Shown piece after piece: positions 26,902-36,022 of a DNA stretch of 64,000 bases. The notes beneath the pieces were generated by a model. It saw nothing but the letters and a program-made list of their open reading frames with translations. It made no database searches and was not told the origin of the DNA. This DNA is from G965207335 sp965207335 (GTDB taxonomy: Bacteria; Pseudomonadota; Gammaproteobacteria; PS1; Pseudothioglobaceae): contig OZ242267.1 of the NCBI GenBank assembly GCA_965207335.1, forward strand, positions 1,116,001-1,180,000. Direction: 5' to 3'. Made by a program: the position numbers and the translations under genes. Each line of letters begins with the position of its first letter. The stretch's first letter is position 1.

Positions 26902-28041
26902 GCATATTATTTAATTAAATACCTTGATGTAAATGGCAAAAAAAACCGCCGTGAATTTGAAGGCGATACTAAATTTGATGCCATAGAAAACTCAAGAATT
27001 GATGCAGATAGAATTTTAAGTGTCAATAAATCATTTAATATTGGCGGTAATAAACTAGCAATTGAAACTCAAGAGTTAATCATATCTGAGGTAAAGGCAT
27101 TGGCTTACTCGGGACAAGCTATGCATATTGGTGTTATTAATATTTTAAAACGAGCTAATATAAAAAAATTAAGTTTTGATAGTGCATTGGAAGATGGCAG
27201 TACTATTAGTAATATTTTAGCAACAGCTGGTATTAGTAAACCTGTTGTTGCCTTAATTGCATCTGGCGAAAGCTCAGGGAGGTTGCATGATGCCCTAAGT
27301 AGCTCTATGGTTTATCTACACACTCAAAAAAAAATTAAAGATCAAGTAAAATCGCCATTTACTCAAAGTGGCATAATAATTTTAATATCATTTGCTATGC
27401 TAATGTTTCTACCAAAAATAATAGCCCCAGCACTAAATAGCCTTACCTCAACATTGCATGCAGAAACTAATTTTATGACTAGTATTTTATTATTTATCCA
27501 TGGCAATGATATTACAATATGGATTATAATAATTTCTATTGTTGGCAGTCTATTCTTGTTTAAGAAAAAAATTCGCCCATTTATAAGAAAAATACCTGTT
27601 ATTAAAATATTGGATGAATTTTTTGTTTTAAAAAGATCGGCATTACTATTAATGATATTTAAACCATTATTTGAGTCTGGAATTTCAATTAGCAAATCAC
27701 TAATAATTATTAGATCTAGTATGGAGTCAGACACTGATGTTGGGGCAGTACAAATGCTTATTGATAAAATGAATGATGGTGATTCATTATCTAGTTCTAT
27801 TAATAATCCTGTACATTGGTCACCAATTTTTTATAATAGCTTTGCTAGTTTTGAAAAATCTGTTTTGTCAGCACAATTAGAATTAATAGATAGTGTAACA
27901 TTTGCTCTACTTAGCAGACTAACCGCAATTTCTACTAAAATATCATCTATTGCAAATTTATTTGGTAAATTCTTAGGTTTTTTAGCTTTATTACTTATAA
28001 TTGTTGGTTATTATTTTCCCTCATTAACGGCAAGTGTTTAA
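26899..28041 (+). CDS. Type IVb pilus platform protein (GspF/TcpE/PilR family)
   Basis: 380 residues with the two-fold GspF plan: cytoplasmic helical domain, membrane helices near 155-172 and 195-215, a second cytoplasmic domain, and a final helix near 355-375. The motif ALIASGESSGRLHDAL is the family's conserved turn (usually GExSGxL). It anchors the ATPase at the inner membrane. It overlaps the next prepilin gene by 8 nt. Confidence 0.85.
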   Translation: MAYYLIKYLDVNGKKNRREFEGDTKFDAIENSRIDADRILSVNKSFNIGGNKLAIETQELIISEVKALAYSGQAMHIGVINILKRANIKKLSFDSALEDGSTISNILATAGISKPVVALIASGESSGRLHDALSSSMVYLHTQKKIKDQVKSPFTQSGIIILISFAMLMFLPKIIAPALNSLTSTLHAETNFMTSILLFIHGNDITIWIIIISIVGSLFLFKKKIRPFIRKIPVIKILDEFFVLKRSALLLMIFKPLFESGISISKSLIIIRSSMESDTDVGAVQMLIDKMNDGDSLSSSINNPVHWSPIFYNSFASFEKSVLSAQLELIDSVTFALLSRLTAISTKISSIANLFGKFLGFLALLLIIVGYYFPSLTASV

Positions 28042-28603
28042 ACAACAAGGATTTACCTTTATAGAAGTATTGGTAATAATGGTTTTATTAACAATAATTA
28101 CTGGTTTTGGTGTCAGTTATACTTTTAGAGCAATTGATAGTGTAAAAGTAGGTGCTACTGTTAATGAAATGAGAAATATTGCTTATAGTTTGGATGTTTT
28201 TAAAAAACGAGGTACGGATACTATTATTAATTTTTCAATATCAGGCACAATAGCAGAGCTTAATTTATCACAAGCAACCACTGCCATAATGATATTACCG
28301 CCTACTAATAAATTTGACTATGCTTATCATTATAGTCTAACACCTACTATTAGAGTTAGCACAAATGTTCCAGTAGCAAATATTAATCCCTTTGGTGCAA
28401 ACGATATTGAAAGTGCTACAAATGCTACTACAATTACAGTTTATTATCGTAGTAAAGTAGCAAATGTAAAAAATTATAGACTAAATTGGGTGCGAAGATT
28501 TTTTTATGAAAATGATGACTTACAAGACTTAGTAAATAGACAAAGAAATTTAGCTAATTTTGCTAGTCCTACGGTAATAACTTATGATGTCAATGCAAGA
28601 TAA
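28034..28603 (+). CDS. Minor prepilin (pseudopilin-like)
   Basis: 189 residues from a GTG start inside the end of the platform gene. A six-residue leader, MFKQQG, precedes FTFIEVLVIMVLLTIITG, a class III signal with Glu 5. The globular part has no cysteine. It is probably a minor pilin initiating assembly or priming the fibre; the exact role is not evident. It overlaps the following prepilin gene by about 20 nt. Confidence 0.75.
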   Translation: MFKQQGFTFIEVLVIMVLLTIITGFGVSYTFRAIDSVKVGATVNEMRNIAYSLDVFKKRGTDTIINFSISGTIAELNLSQATTAIMILPPTNKFDYAYHYSLTPTIRVSTNVPVANINPFGANDIESATNATTITVYYRSKVANVKNYRLNWVRRFFYENDDLQDLVNRQRNLANFASPTVITYDVNAR

Positions 28604-29453
28604 AGCAATAAAACAATATGGCTTTACTCTCATAGAATTATTGGTAATAATATCTATTATTGCTATTTTATCTAGTGTTTTTGTACCTAGATTTTTAGAC
28701 TTAAACAAAAAAAGAGCTGATTTAGTTGTTAGTGAAATATGGACTATAGTAGAAGCCATACAAACCTATGATACTCAAACTGGCATATTCCCTGATGAAG
28801 CTAATAATTGTATAGGTGCTATTAGTACATTAACAGTCTCTAATTTATTAACAGGTTTTGCAGATGGTAATGCCTGGGATGGCAGTCCTTATAATGTGTC
28901 CTGTAATAGTACTTCTGCCTCAATTAGTATTTTAATGGATACTAAATGGGCATCATATACTAAGAATTCTTTGCCTAATTCTACCCAAGATGATGCCACA
29001 GTAATTGCAAATGTTTTTAAATTAGCTTATGTGCCTGTATTAGAGAGATTTTTGTATTTAGATGCCACACCTAGTGGCAATTATGTTGTATCTGCTTCTA
29101 ACGATATTATATTACAAGGTAGAACTACTACTGATGGTGTTACTGCTAGTTTAGCTAGGGCAGTATTTTATCAAGAAATTGTAGAATACAACACTGGTAT
29201 AACAATAGAGATGCCAACTTGTACTATTGGTTCGCCTAATTTAGTAGCAGCACCTGTTTCAATACGAGCAAGCAATGATGAAATTATTAGAGATTGGGTT
29301 ATTGATATAGTAACTACTACGCCAACTTGGGAGGTATTACTAACATTAAGAACAGCTACTCTTACTACTGCTACCACACCATCATTGCGTTTTAGTCCTA
29401 ATATTACCCCAACTTCAACTTCAACACTATTTATAAGCACTAACTGTCAATAA
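28584..29453 (+). CDS. Minor prepilin with long C-terminal domain
   Basis: 289 residues from 28584; two further in-frame ATGs (28587, 28593) could serve. The leader ends in glycine before FTLIELLVIISIIAILSS. The large threonine- and serine-rich globular domain, with cysteines near 73, 94 and at the end, suggests an adhesin- or tip-type minor pilin as in other type IVb systems. That role is inference. Last gene of the plus-strand cluster. Confidence 0.75.
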   Translation: MMSMQDKAIKQYGFTLIELLVIISIIAILSSVFVPRFLDLNKKRADLVVSEIWTIVEAIQTYDTQTGIFPDEANNCIGAISTLTVSNLLTGFADGNAWDGSPYNVSCNSTSASISILMDTKWASYTKNSLPNSTQDDATVIANVFKLAYVPVLERFLYLDATPSGNYVVSASNDIILQGRTTTDGVTASLARAVFYQEIVEYNTGITIEMPTCTIGSPNLVAAPVSIRASNDEIIRDWVIDIVTTTPTWEVLLTLRTATLTTATTPSLRFSPNITPTSTSTLFISTNCQ

Positions 29454-29491
29454 TACAAATCATAACAGGCAAGGCTTGTTATAACTGTGTT

Positions 29492-29633
29492 CACAATGAC
29501 GATATAAAAAAAAGTACCCAGAATAACAAATTAGAATTATACCCATCGTCATTGCGAGACTTTGTAAAAGGCGTGGCAATCTCATCCTACAAACACCCAT
29601 CGTCATTGCGAGACTTGTAAAAGGCGTGGCAAT
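29492..29633. repeat. Repeated palindrome-type element (TCATTGCGAG family), two direct copies plus an inverted piece
   Basis: A 39-nt unit starting CCCATCGTCATTGCGAGAC and ending GGCGTGGCAAT occurs at 29542-29580 and, with one T fewer, at 29596-29633. An inverted partial copy CACAATGACGAT is at 29492-29503. Elements with a TCATTGCGAG ... GTGGCAATCT layout are widespread non-coding repeats in bacteria. They fill the spacer between the convergent pilin and prepilin peptidase genes. Confidence 0.75.
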
Positions 29634-29647
29634 TTAGTTTATACGAG

Positions 29648-30397
29648 TTAGCCTATATAAAATAGATTGGTCATACTTGGGAAAAATAATAATATAAAAC
29701 CCATAATAATTAAAAATGGTCCAAAAGCAAATTTTTTATTGTATTTTTTAGTAATTATGGCAAATATTATTCCTAAAATAGCCGCACCTAAAAATAAAAA
29801 ATTCAGCACCTGATAACCAAACCAAGCACCTAGTGCTGAGGCAAGTTTAAAATCCCCATAACCCATAGCTTCTTTTTTTCTTATTAGTTTAAACAGCCAA
29901 TATATAAGCCATAATACTAAATAAGCACTAACAGCACCAATTACCGCATCATTTATAGTAGTAAAGCCATTATTTAAATTAAATAATAACCCTAGCCACA
30001 ACAGCGGTATGGTCAGTTTATCTGGTAATATTTGCATTTGGGCATCTATTAATAATAAACAAATACTTATATAGGCAAATAATAAAATAAAAACACTGTT
30101 AATTTGTAGTCCAAACACCACAACAATAATAACACTAATAATAGCACTTGCTATCTCTACTAATGGATATTGCCATGATATTTTAGCACCGCAATGTTTA
30201 CACCTTGTTTTTTGCAATAAAAACCCAATAATAGGTATCAAGGACACATAGTCTATATTAGTATTACAATTAGGACAAAATGAGCGACTTGGATTTATTA
30301 AACTTAGCTCTCTGGGCAGTCTATAAATAACTACATTCAAAAAACTACCAATAAGCAATCCATATAAAAATACTAATGCTAAAATAGTAATATACAT
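29648..30397 (-). CDS. pilD: Prepilin peptidase (leader peptidase / N-methyltransferase)
   Basis: 249 residues, about eight membrane helices. The N-terminal cytoplasmic loop has the two zinc CxxC pairs (FCPNC and RCKHC). The catalytic aspartates are in DAQMQILPD and GYGDFKL (GxGD). It cleaves the leaders of the three prepilins encoded just beyond its 3' end and methylates the new N-terminus. Whether it also serves another pilus system cannot be told. Transcribed convergently with the cluster. Confidence 0.92.
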   Translation of the reverse strand: MYITILALVFLYGLLIGSFLNVVIYRLPRELSLINPSRSFCPNCNTNIDYVSLIPIIGFLLQKTRCKHCGAKISWQYPLVEIASAIISVIIVVVFGLQINSVFILLFAYISICLLLIDAQMQILPDKLTIPLLWLGLLFNLNNGFTTINDAVIGAVSAYLVLWLIYWLFKLIRKKEAMGYGDFKLASALGAWFGYQVLNFLFLGAAILGIIFAIITKKYNKKFAFGPFLIIMGFILLFFPSMTNLFYIG

Positions 30398-30433
30398 TGT
30401 TATATTAGATACTTATAGGGGGAAATCACTGCA

Positions 30434-31549
30434 CTACTTATTTAATGCGTCTGCTAATGCCGCAAGCAATAAACTTATGTTTTCTAGGCGACAAGAGTGT
30501 CCCATTAAGCCAATACGCCAGACTTTATTAGCTAATACACCAATACCAGCACCTATTTCTAAATTATATTCTGTTAATAACTTAGTACGAGTTTTAGCAT
30601 CATCTACTCCATGAGGAATATTGACAGAATTAAGTTGTGGCAATCTATCATTTTCTTTAACCAAATAAGATAAACCTAGTTTTTCTAAGCCTTGTTTTAG
30701 TTTATTATAATTATCTATATGGCGACTCCAAGAGTTTTCCAATCCTTCTTCTGTTAGCATTACCAAAGATTCATGTAAGCCATATAAAGTATTAACAGGG
30801 GCAGTATGGTGGTAAGTTCTTTTATTATTATCACCCCAATAACCCATAACTAAATTTAAATCTAAAAACCAACTAGACACTGGAGTTTTGCGTGTTTTAA
30901 CCTTTTCTAATGCCCTTTCGTTAAAACTAATAGGTGAAATACCGGGCATTGCTGATAAACATTTTTGTGTTCCTGAATAAATAGCATCAACCTCCCATTC
31001 ATCAACTCTTAATTCACAACCGCCCAATGAAGTAACAGCATCAACTATGGTTATGGCATCAAACTCATGGGCTATTTGACATAACTGCTTAACATTTGAC
31101 TTTGCTCCTGTTGAAGTTTCAGCATGTACAAATGCCAAAATTTTCACATTATCATTGTTTTTAAATGCAGAACGAACTTTATTAGCATCAATAGCTTCAC
31201 CCCAATTATCATTAACTGGAATACTATTTCCTCCCAATCTATCAACATTCTCTTTCATTCGCATACCAAATATGCCATTAATACAAACAATAACCTTGTC
31301 TTTTGGCTCAACTAAGTTTACAAAGCATGTCTCCATACCAGCAGAACCGGGTGCTGAAACTGGCATAGTAAGATTATTTGCTGTTTTAAAAGCGTATTTT
31401 AGTCCCGCCTTAATCTCATCCATCATAGTAATAAACTCTGGGTCTAAATGCCCTATTGTAGGTCTAGCCATAGCGGATAATATTCTAGGATGAACATCAG
31501 ACGGTCCGGGTCCCATAAGTGTTCTAATTGGCGGATTAAAAGATTTCAT
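30434..31549 (-). CDS. Class V aminotransferase (alanine/serine-glyoxylate aminotransferase)
   Basis: 371 residues. The start LMGPGPSDVHPRIL and the PLP-lysine motif YSGTQKCLSAMPG mark the AGXT/SgaA branch. It transfers an amino group to glyoxylate, giving glycine. Its divergent neighbour is glcDEF, which makes glyoxylate from glycolate, so the locus encodes glycolate-to-glycine salvage. The ATG lies 5 nt after a TATTAT box on the minus strand, a leaderless layout; the two divergent promoters share 44 bp. Confidence 0.85.
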   Translation of the reverse strand: MKSFNPPIRTLMGPGPSDVHPRILSAMARPTIGHLDPEFITMMDEIKAGLKYAFKTANNLTMPVSAPGSAGMETCFVNLVEPKDKVIVCINGIFGMRMKENVDRLGGNSIPVNDNWGEAIDANKVRSAFKNNDNVKILAFVHAETSTGAKSNVKQLCQIAHEFDAITIVDAVTSLGGCELRVDEWEVDAIYSGTQKCLSAMPGISPISFNERALEKVKTRKTPVSSWFLDLNLVMGYWGDNNKRTYHHTAPVNTLYGLHESLVMLTEEGLENSWSRHIDNYNKLKQGLEKLGLSYLVKENDRLPQLNSVNIPHGVDDAKTRTKLLTEYNLEIGAGIGVLANKVWRIGLMGHSCRLENISLLLAALADALNK

Positions 31550-31593
31550 AATGTATAATAAGTAAAATAAAATATATATTATAATGTCTTAGT
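31550..31593. promoter_or_regulatory. Divergent promoter pair, aminotransferase / glcD
   Basis: On the plus strand TATAAT at 31580-31585 is 8 nt before the glcD ATG. On the minus strand TATTAT (31560-31555) is 5 nt before the aminotransferase ATG. Neither gene has a Shine-Dalgarno. Confidence 0.5.
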
Positions 31594-33027
31594 ATGTCTA
31601 TCATAAAATTATTACTAAAAACTTTTAACAATAAAAATGTTTTAACTGGCAAGGAAGCAGTAAAACCATTTGAATGCGACGGTTTATCAATTTACAGACA
31701 AGTACCTTTAGCGGTGGTTCTTGTTGAAAATACCACGCAAATAAAACAAGTAATTAGCATTTGCAAAAAATATAATACTCCTTTAATAACAAGAGGTGCA
31801 GGAACAGGATTATCTGGCGGAGCTGTGCCTATTGAAAATAGCGTGGTTTTAGGCTTATCTAAATTAAACAAAATATTAGCAATAAATACTAATAACCAAA
31901 CAGCAATAATAGAACCTGGAGTAGCAAATATAGCAATTAGTGATGCCGTAGCAGAGTTTGATTTATATTATGCACCAGACCCATCTTCACAAATTGTTTG
32001 CAGTATTGGCGGTAATGTTGCTGAAAATTCAGGGGGAGTTCATTGTCTAAAATACGGATTAACGGTTAATAATGTTGAGGCAATTAAATATATTAATAGT
32101 GACTTAGAAGAAATAAGACTAACTAAAAATGACAATGGCTTAGATATTTTAGCTTTATTAAATGGTTCTGAGGGTTTATTAGGAATTATTAGCGAAGTCA
32201 CGGTAAAATTATTACCAAAGCCAGAATCTGTTAAGGTTATTATGGCAGGTTTTGATAGTATTGCTAAATGTGCTAATGTCATAACTAGCATAATTCAACA
32301 AGGCATTATCCCTGCTGGTTTAGAAATGATGGATGAATTTGCCATTATAGCCGTAGAAGATTTTGCCAAAGCAGGCTATCCAAAAGATGCTAAAGCATTA
32401 TTACTATGCGAGTTAGACGGCACTAACTTACAAGTAGAAGAGGAATTAGATAAAGTATTAACTATCTTAAAACAATCTTCTAGTAGTATAGTTATATCTA
32501 ATAACGAGCAACAAAGAGTTACTTTATGGCGTGGCAGAAAATCAGCATTTCCAGCAATGGGCAGAATATCTCCTGATTATTACTGTATGGACGGTACTAT
32601 TAGCAGAGATAAATTAGCCTTTGTGCTTGACAAAATATCAATAATGTCTAAAAAATATGATTTACGCGTAGCAAATGTATTCCATGCAGGAGATGGTAAT
32701 TTACACCCATTAATTTTATACGATGCTAATAAAAGCAACGAGCTACAAAAAGCCGAAGAATTTGGTGCTGATATTTTAAAATTATGTGTAAAAGTTGGTG
32801 GTTCAATAACAGGAGAGCACGGCGTTGGTATAGAAAAATTAGATGGTATGTGCTTACAATTTAATGATAAAGAGTTAGCTATATTTCATAAACTAAAAGA
32901 GGCTTTTGATAGTGCTGGCATACTAAATCCAACTAAAGCAATACCGACATTACGCCGCTGTGCTGAATTAGGGCAGATGCATGTTCATAACAACGAAATT
33001 GCCTTTGCTGACATTGATAGATTCTAA
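31594..33027 (+). CDS. glcD: Glycolate oxidase subunit GlcD (FAD-binding)
   Basis: 477 residues. PCMH-type FAD domain with TRGAGTGLSGGAVP and the long FAD-linked oxidase C-terminal domain ending with NVFHAGDGNLHP and GEHGVG. It oxidises glycolate to glyoxylate with GlcE and GlcF. The stop overlaps the glcE start (TAATG). An autotroph with Rubisco would use it to recover phosphoglycolate carbon; the sequence here does not show Rubisco. Confidence 0.92.
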   Translation: MSIIKLLLKTFNNKNVLTGKEAVKPFECDGLSIYRQVPLAVVLVENTTQIKQVISICKKYNTPLITRGAGTGLSGGAVPIENSVVLGLSKLNKILAINTNNQTAIIEPGVANIAISDAVAEFDLYYAPDPSSQIVCSIGGNVAENSGGVHCLKYGLTVNNVEAIKYINSDLEEIRLTKNDNGLDILALLNGSEGLLGIISEVTVKLLPKPESVKVIMAGFDSIAKCANVITSIIQQGIIPAGLEMMDEFAIIAVEDFAKAGYPKDAKALLLCELDGTNLQVEEELDKVLTILKQSSSSIVISNNEQQRVTLWRGRKSAFPAMGRISPDYYCMDGTISRDKLAFVLDKISIMSKKYDLRVANVFHAGDGNLHPLILYDANKSNELQKAEEFGADILKLCVKVGGSITGEHGVGIEKLDGMCLQFNDKELAIFHKLKEAFDSAGILNPTKAIPTLRRCAELGQMHVHNNEIAFADIDRF

Positions 33028-33959
33028 TGCTTGATAAAATTAAACAACAAATTATCCAAGCCACAAAAGATAAACAAAAACTACAAATAATAGCTAATGA
33101 GAGTAAAGTAAAAAAACTTAATTCTATTGATACTATAATAATTAAAGGTTATAGCGGTATAGTGTCTTACAAACCTAAGGAATTAGTTATTACTATAAAA
33201 TCTGGCACAAGTATCAAAGAGGTAAACTACGAGCTAAATAAAAACAAACAGCAACTAGCATTTGCCCCGCAAGATTATAATAACTCAACTATAGGCGGTG
33301 CTTATTCTTGCAATAGCTCTGGCTCTAGTAGTGCTTTTTTTGGCTCTTTAAGGGACTTTGTGCTAGGACTTAGAATTATTGACGGCACAGGAGTACTATT
33401 AAGGTTTGGTGGTGAAGTAATGAAAAATGTTGCAGGCTATGATGTAGCAAGAATGTTAGTAGGTAGTAGAGGTGGTTATGGGGTTATAGATAGTATTAGT
33501 TTTAAAGTTATGCCGTCAATAGTAACTACAACTTACAAAATTCCTACTAATATAGGCGATAGTGTGGCAATTATGCAGAGTTTTATTAAAACATTGCCAT
33601 TAGTAGCGTTAGCCTATTATGATTGTTTTTTATATGCTCAAACAAATAATTATCTAAGTACAAAACATAAACAAATACTAAATAACTACCAAGCAGAGAG
33701 CTGTGATTGTAAAGTATGGCTTACATTTAATCCATTTAATATATCAGCACAAAATAAAAAAATAATAGCTAAATACTGCCCAAATGATACACCATTAGCT
33801 ACTGATACCATAGCCATTGACTGGGCTGGCAGAAAAAGATATTTATTAGTTGATATAAATAACAAAGAGTCACCTGATGCTAACCAAAAAAACATAATAG
33901 CATTAGAGAAAAGAATAAAAACCGTATTTGACCCACATAATATTTTTCATACAAGCTAA
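33027..33959 (+). CDS. glcE: Glycolate oxidase subunit GlcE
   Basis: 310 residues, FAD-binding domain shorter than GlcD. The segments APQDYNNSTIGGAYSCNSSG and FGGEVMKNVAGYDVARM are typical of GlcE. Translationally coupled on both sides (TAATG overlaps with glcD and glcF). Confidence 0.9.
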   Translation: MLDKIKQQIIQATKDKQKLQIIANESKVKKLNSIDTIIIKGYSGIVSYKPKELVITIKSGTSIKEVNYELNKNKQQLAFAPQDYNNSTIGGAYSCNSSGSSSAFFGSLRDFVLGLRIIDGTGVLLRFGGEVMKNVAGYDVARMLVGSRGGYGVIDSISFKVMPSIVTTTYKIPTNIGDSVAIMQSFIKTLPLVALAYYDCFLYAQTNNYLSTKHKQILNNYQAESCDCKVWLTFNPFNISAQNKKIIAKYCPNDTPLATDTIAIDWAGRKRYLLVDINNKESPDANQKNIIALEKRIKTVFDPHNIFHTS

Positions 33960-35134
33960 TGCAAACAAATATAATAAATAACCTATTAAGTGCTGATGAT
34001 AAACAAATAGCAGATGATGTTTTGCGTAGTTGCGTACACTGTGGATTTTGTTTATCTACTTGTCCTACTTATAAATTACTAGGCTCTGAACTGGATTCAC
34101 CAAGAGGAAGAATATACATAATAAAAAATGCCCTAGAAACCAATAACACCTTAACAAATAACTCTCTAATTCATCTTGATAGGTGTTTAACCTGTAAATC
34201 GTGCGAAACTGCCTGTCCTTCTGGAGTACAGTACGCTAAATTATTAAAAATAGGTAGAGAATTATTAGAGCCTACAAGAAGTATATTACAAAAAACACTA
34301 CGCTTTATAATCCGTAAAACCTTAACTAACAGTAAATTATTTAGTTTTATTGCTATATTCGTTAGTAAAAATCGTAAAAAATTAAAAATAATTAAGCCAA
34401 TAATATCAGAAAATAAAATATTATTGCTAGCAGGCTGTGTACAACCTAGTTTAGCACCTAATATTAACTTAGCTAGCAAACAAGTATTAACTAAATTAGG
34501 TTATAGTATTATTGAAACAAAAAAAGGCGAGTGCTGTGGTGCCATAGACGAGCATTTATCAGCAAGTAAGGATGCCTTAGTAAAAATTAAAAATAACTTA
34601 AATAACTGGTGCGAACAACTAGATTTAGGAGCGAAATATATAGTGTCCACAGCTAGTGGCTGTGGTGCTATGATTAAAGATTATAGTAATTTATTTAAAA
34701 CAGATGATGAATATTTTCATAAGGCTAAAAGAGTAGTCAATAGCACAAAAGACATAGCGGAAATTTTATTAATGCACAAAAAAAATGAGCTACAAAATAC
34801 ATTTACTATTACTGATAAAGATATTAGTCTGCACACCCCTTGCACTTTGTATCATTCTCAAGGCTTACCAAAAATTATACACAAGCTATTTAATAATTTA
34901 GATATAACACTAAACGAGCCAAAAGATAGCGATATATGTTGCGGTTCTGCGGGTACTTATTCTATATTACAAAGCAAAATATCTAAGCAATTATTAACTA
35001 ATAAACTTGAAAATATTACCAAAAATAGCACCGATATAATCATTACCGCTAATATAGGGTGTTTAATGCACTTGCAAAAGGGTACAAAAATACCAGTTAA
35101 ACACTGGATTGAATTATTAGCTGATTATAAATAA
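33959..35134 (+). CDS. glcF: Glycolate oxidase iron-sulfur subunit GlcF
   Basis: 391 residues. Two ferredoxin motifs lie near the N-terminus (CVHCGFCLSTCPTY and CLTCKSCETACPSG), followed by two CCG-type cysteine-rich domains (ECCGAIDEH, ICCGSAG). It passes electrons from GlcDE toward the quinone pool. Its last 25 coding bases before the final ten codons recur at 38093-38117 just upstream of rlmD, marking the border of an inserted island. Confidence 0.92.
   Translation: MQTNIINNLLSADDKQIADDVLRSCVHCGFCLSTCPTYKLLGSELDSPRGRIYIIKNALETNNTLTNNSLIHLDRCLTCKSCETACPSGVQYAKLLKIGRELLEPTRSILQKTLRFIIRKTLTNSKLFSFIAIFVSKNRKKLKIIKPIISENKILLLAGCVQPSLAPNINLASKQVLTKLGYSIIETKKGECCGAIDEHLSASKDALVKIKNNLNNWCEQLDLGAKYIVSTASGCGAMIKDYSNLFKTDDEYFHKAKRVVNSTKDIAEILLMHKKNELQNTFTITDKDISLHTPCTLYHSQGLPKIIHKLFNNLDITLNEPKDSDICCGSAGTYSILQSKISKQLLTNKLENITKNSTDIIITANIGCLMHLQKGTKIPVKHWIELLADYK
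35086..35110 (+). repeat. glcF 3'-end direct repeat, left copy
   Basis: AAAAATACCAGTTAAACACT and the next five bases are identical to 38093-38117. Sequence further right remains alignable after a 15-nt gap (TATAA, TAATTAC). Confidence 0.75.
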
Positions 35135-35164
35135 TTACTCTGATGAGGTTAAATACAATAAAAA

Positions 35165-35342
35165 AGTAGATATTATGGGTATGTTTCTCATACTGCTTAT
35201 GTTGAGAGTATTGCGGTTTTTGTAAAAACTTAAAAAATAAGATGCTAAAAATGAACATAAAAACCAAAATTATAAACCACTATAAAAATAATAAAGTTAT
35301 TGCTAAATACCCAGTTAGCACTGCAAAAAATTGCTTAGCAGA
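35165..35342 (+). pseudogene. Chimeric scar: rlmD 3' end, ligE 5' end and YkuD-gene 5' end
   Basis: One frame reads HTAYVESIAVFVKT then stop, a diverged copy of the RlmD C-terminus. It is followed by an ATGCTAAAAATGAACA block matching the ligE start. It then jumps to a copy of the YkuD gene's early codons (HYKNNKVIAKYPVSTAKN against HYKNNKIIAKHPVSTAKN). It mirrors the order rlmD-ligE-ykuD at 38139-42665 with the middles deleted, so it is a decayed duplicate of that segment. Confidence 0.75.
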
Positions 35343-35386
35343 TACTAAAAAACAAGTTGAAGTAATAATTTTAGGAGATTAGTTAT

Positions 35387-35914
35387 ATGGATTGGTTTAC
35401 TGAAATAGATGCAAACTGGATTATTGCCATATCTACCTTGTTTTATGTGTTTTTTACTGGTGTAATTATTTGGCAAAATAGACGTAATTTACGATTTAAT
35501 GACCCCTATATTTCATCTTATTTTAACCCTTGGAAGCAAGAATATCTTGAGTTAGTAATTGAAAATGTAGGGAAAACACCTGCATATAACTTGCATTTAT
35601 TTTTTGATGATGAAACTAAAAAAGTGTTTAAAAAAAATGAATTACATTTACCAGAGAAAAATATTAATTACTTTCCTTCAAAACAAAAAATTAGCTATTT
35701 CATCGATCATTACTCTAATTTTAAAAAAATTAATTTAGATTATATTATAATATATCTGGAGTACGAAACAAAAAAAGGTCGTAAAATAAAAGAAAATATT
35801 AAATTTAATTATAATTACATGGAAGGAAGAAACTTAAGTAATACTTTGTTAGAAGATAATATTAGTAAGGTGGCTGAAGCCTTGAAAAAAATTAATCAAA
35901 AAATAAAATGCTAA
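35387..35914 (+). CDS. Membrane-anchored protein of unknown function
   Basis: 175 residues; one helix near 10-28, then a soluble domain. The segment LELVIENVGKTPAYNLHLFF gives a short immunoglobulin-like beta pattern. I do not recognise the family. A clear Shine-Dalgarno (aggag) precedes the ATG, unlike the neighbouring core genes. It lies in the 35-38 kb island between two scars, so it is probably accessory. Confidence 0.6.
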   Translation: MDWFTEIDANWIIAISTLFYVFFTGVIIWQNRRNLRFNDPYISSYFNPWKQEYLELVIENVGKTPAYNLHLFFDDETKKVFKKNELHLPEKNINYFPSKQKISYFIDHYSNFKKINLDYIIIYLEYETKKGRKIKENIKFNYNYMEGRNLSNTLLEDNISKVAEALKKINQKIKC

Positions 35915-35985
35915 AAACAAACACAAAACTTATTATTCTAGCCTTAATTTCTCAGTTAGTTTTTACCCAAAAACTAATTATCTAA
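35902..35985 (+). pseudogene. ligE 5'-end remnant
   Basis: Starting at an ATG at 35908 the frame encodes a 25-residue signal-peptide-like stretch (NTKLIILALISQLVF). It is nearly identical in DNA to the first part of ligE at 41378, then stops. It marks an old junction inside the island. Confidence 0.75.
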
Positions 35986-36022
35986 TATATAATAAACCAT
36001 ACTGCCTACCACATAACCAACC

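Noticed and set aside
29171..29440. 89-codon minus-strand frame within the third prepilin gene
   Set aside because: It is antisense to a well-supported prepilin, with no homology or start signals.
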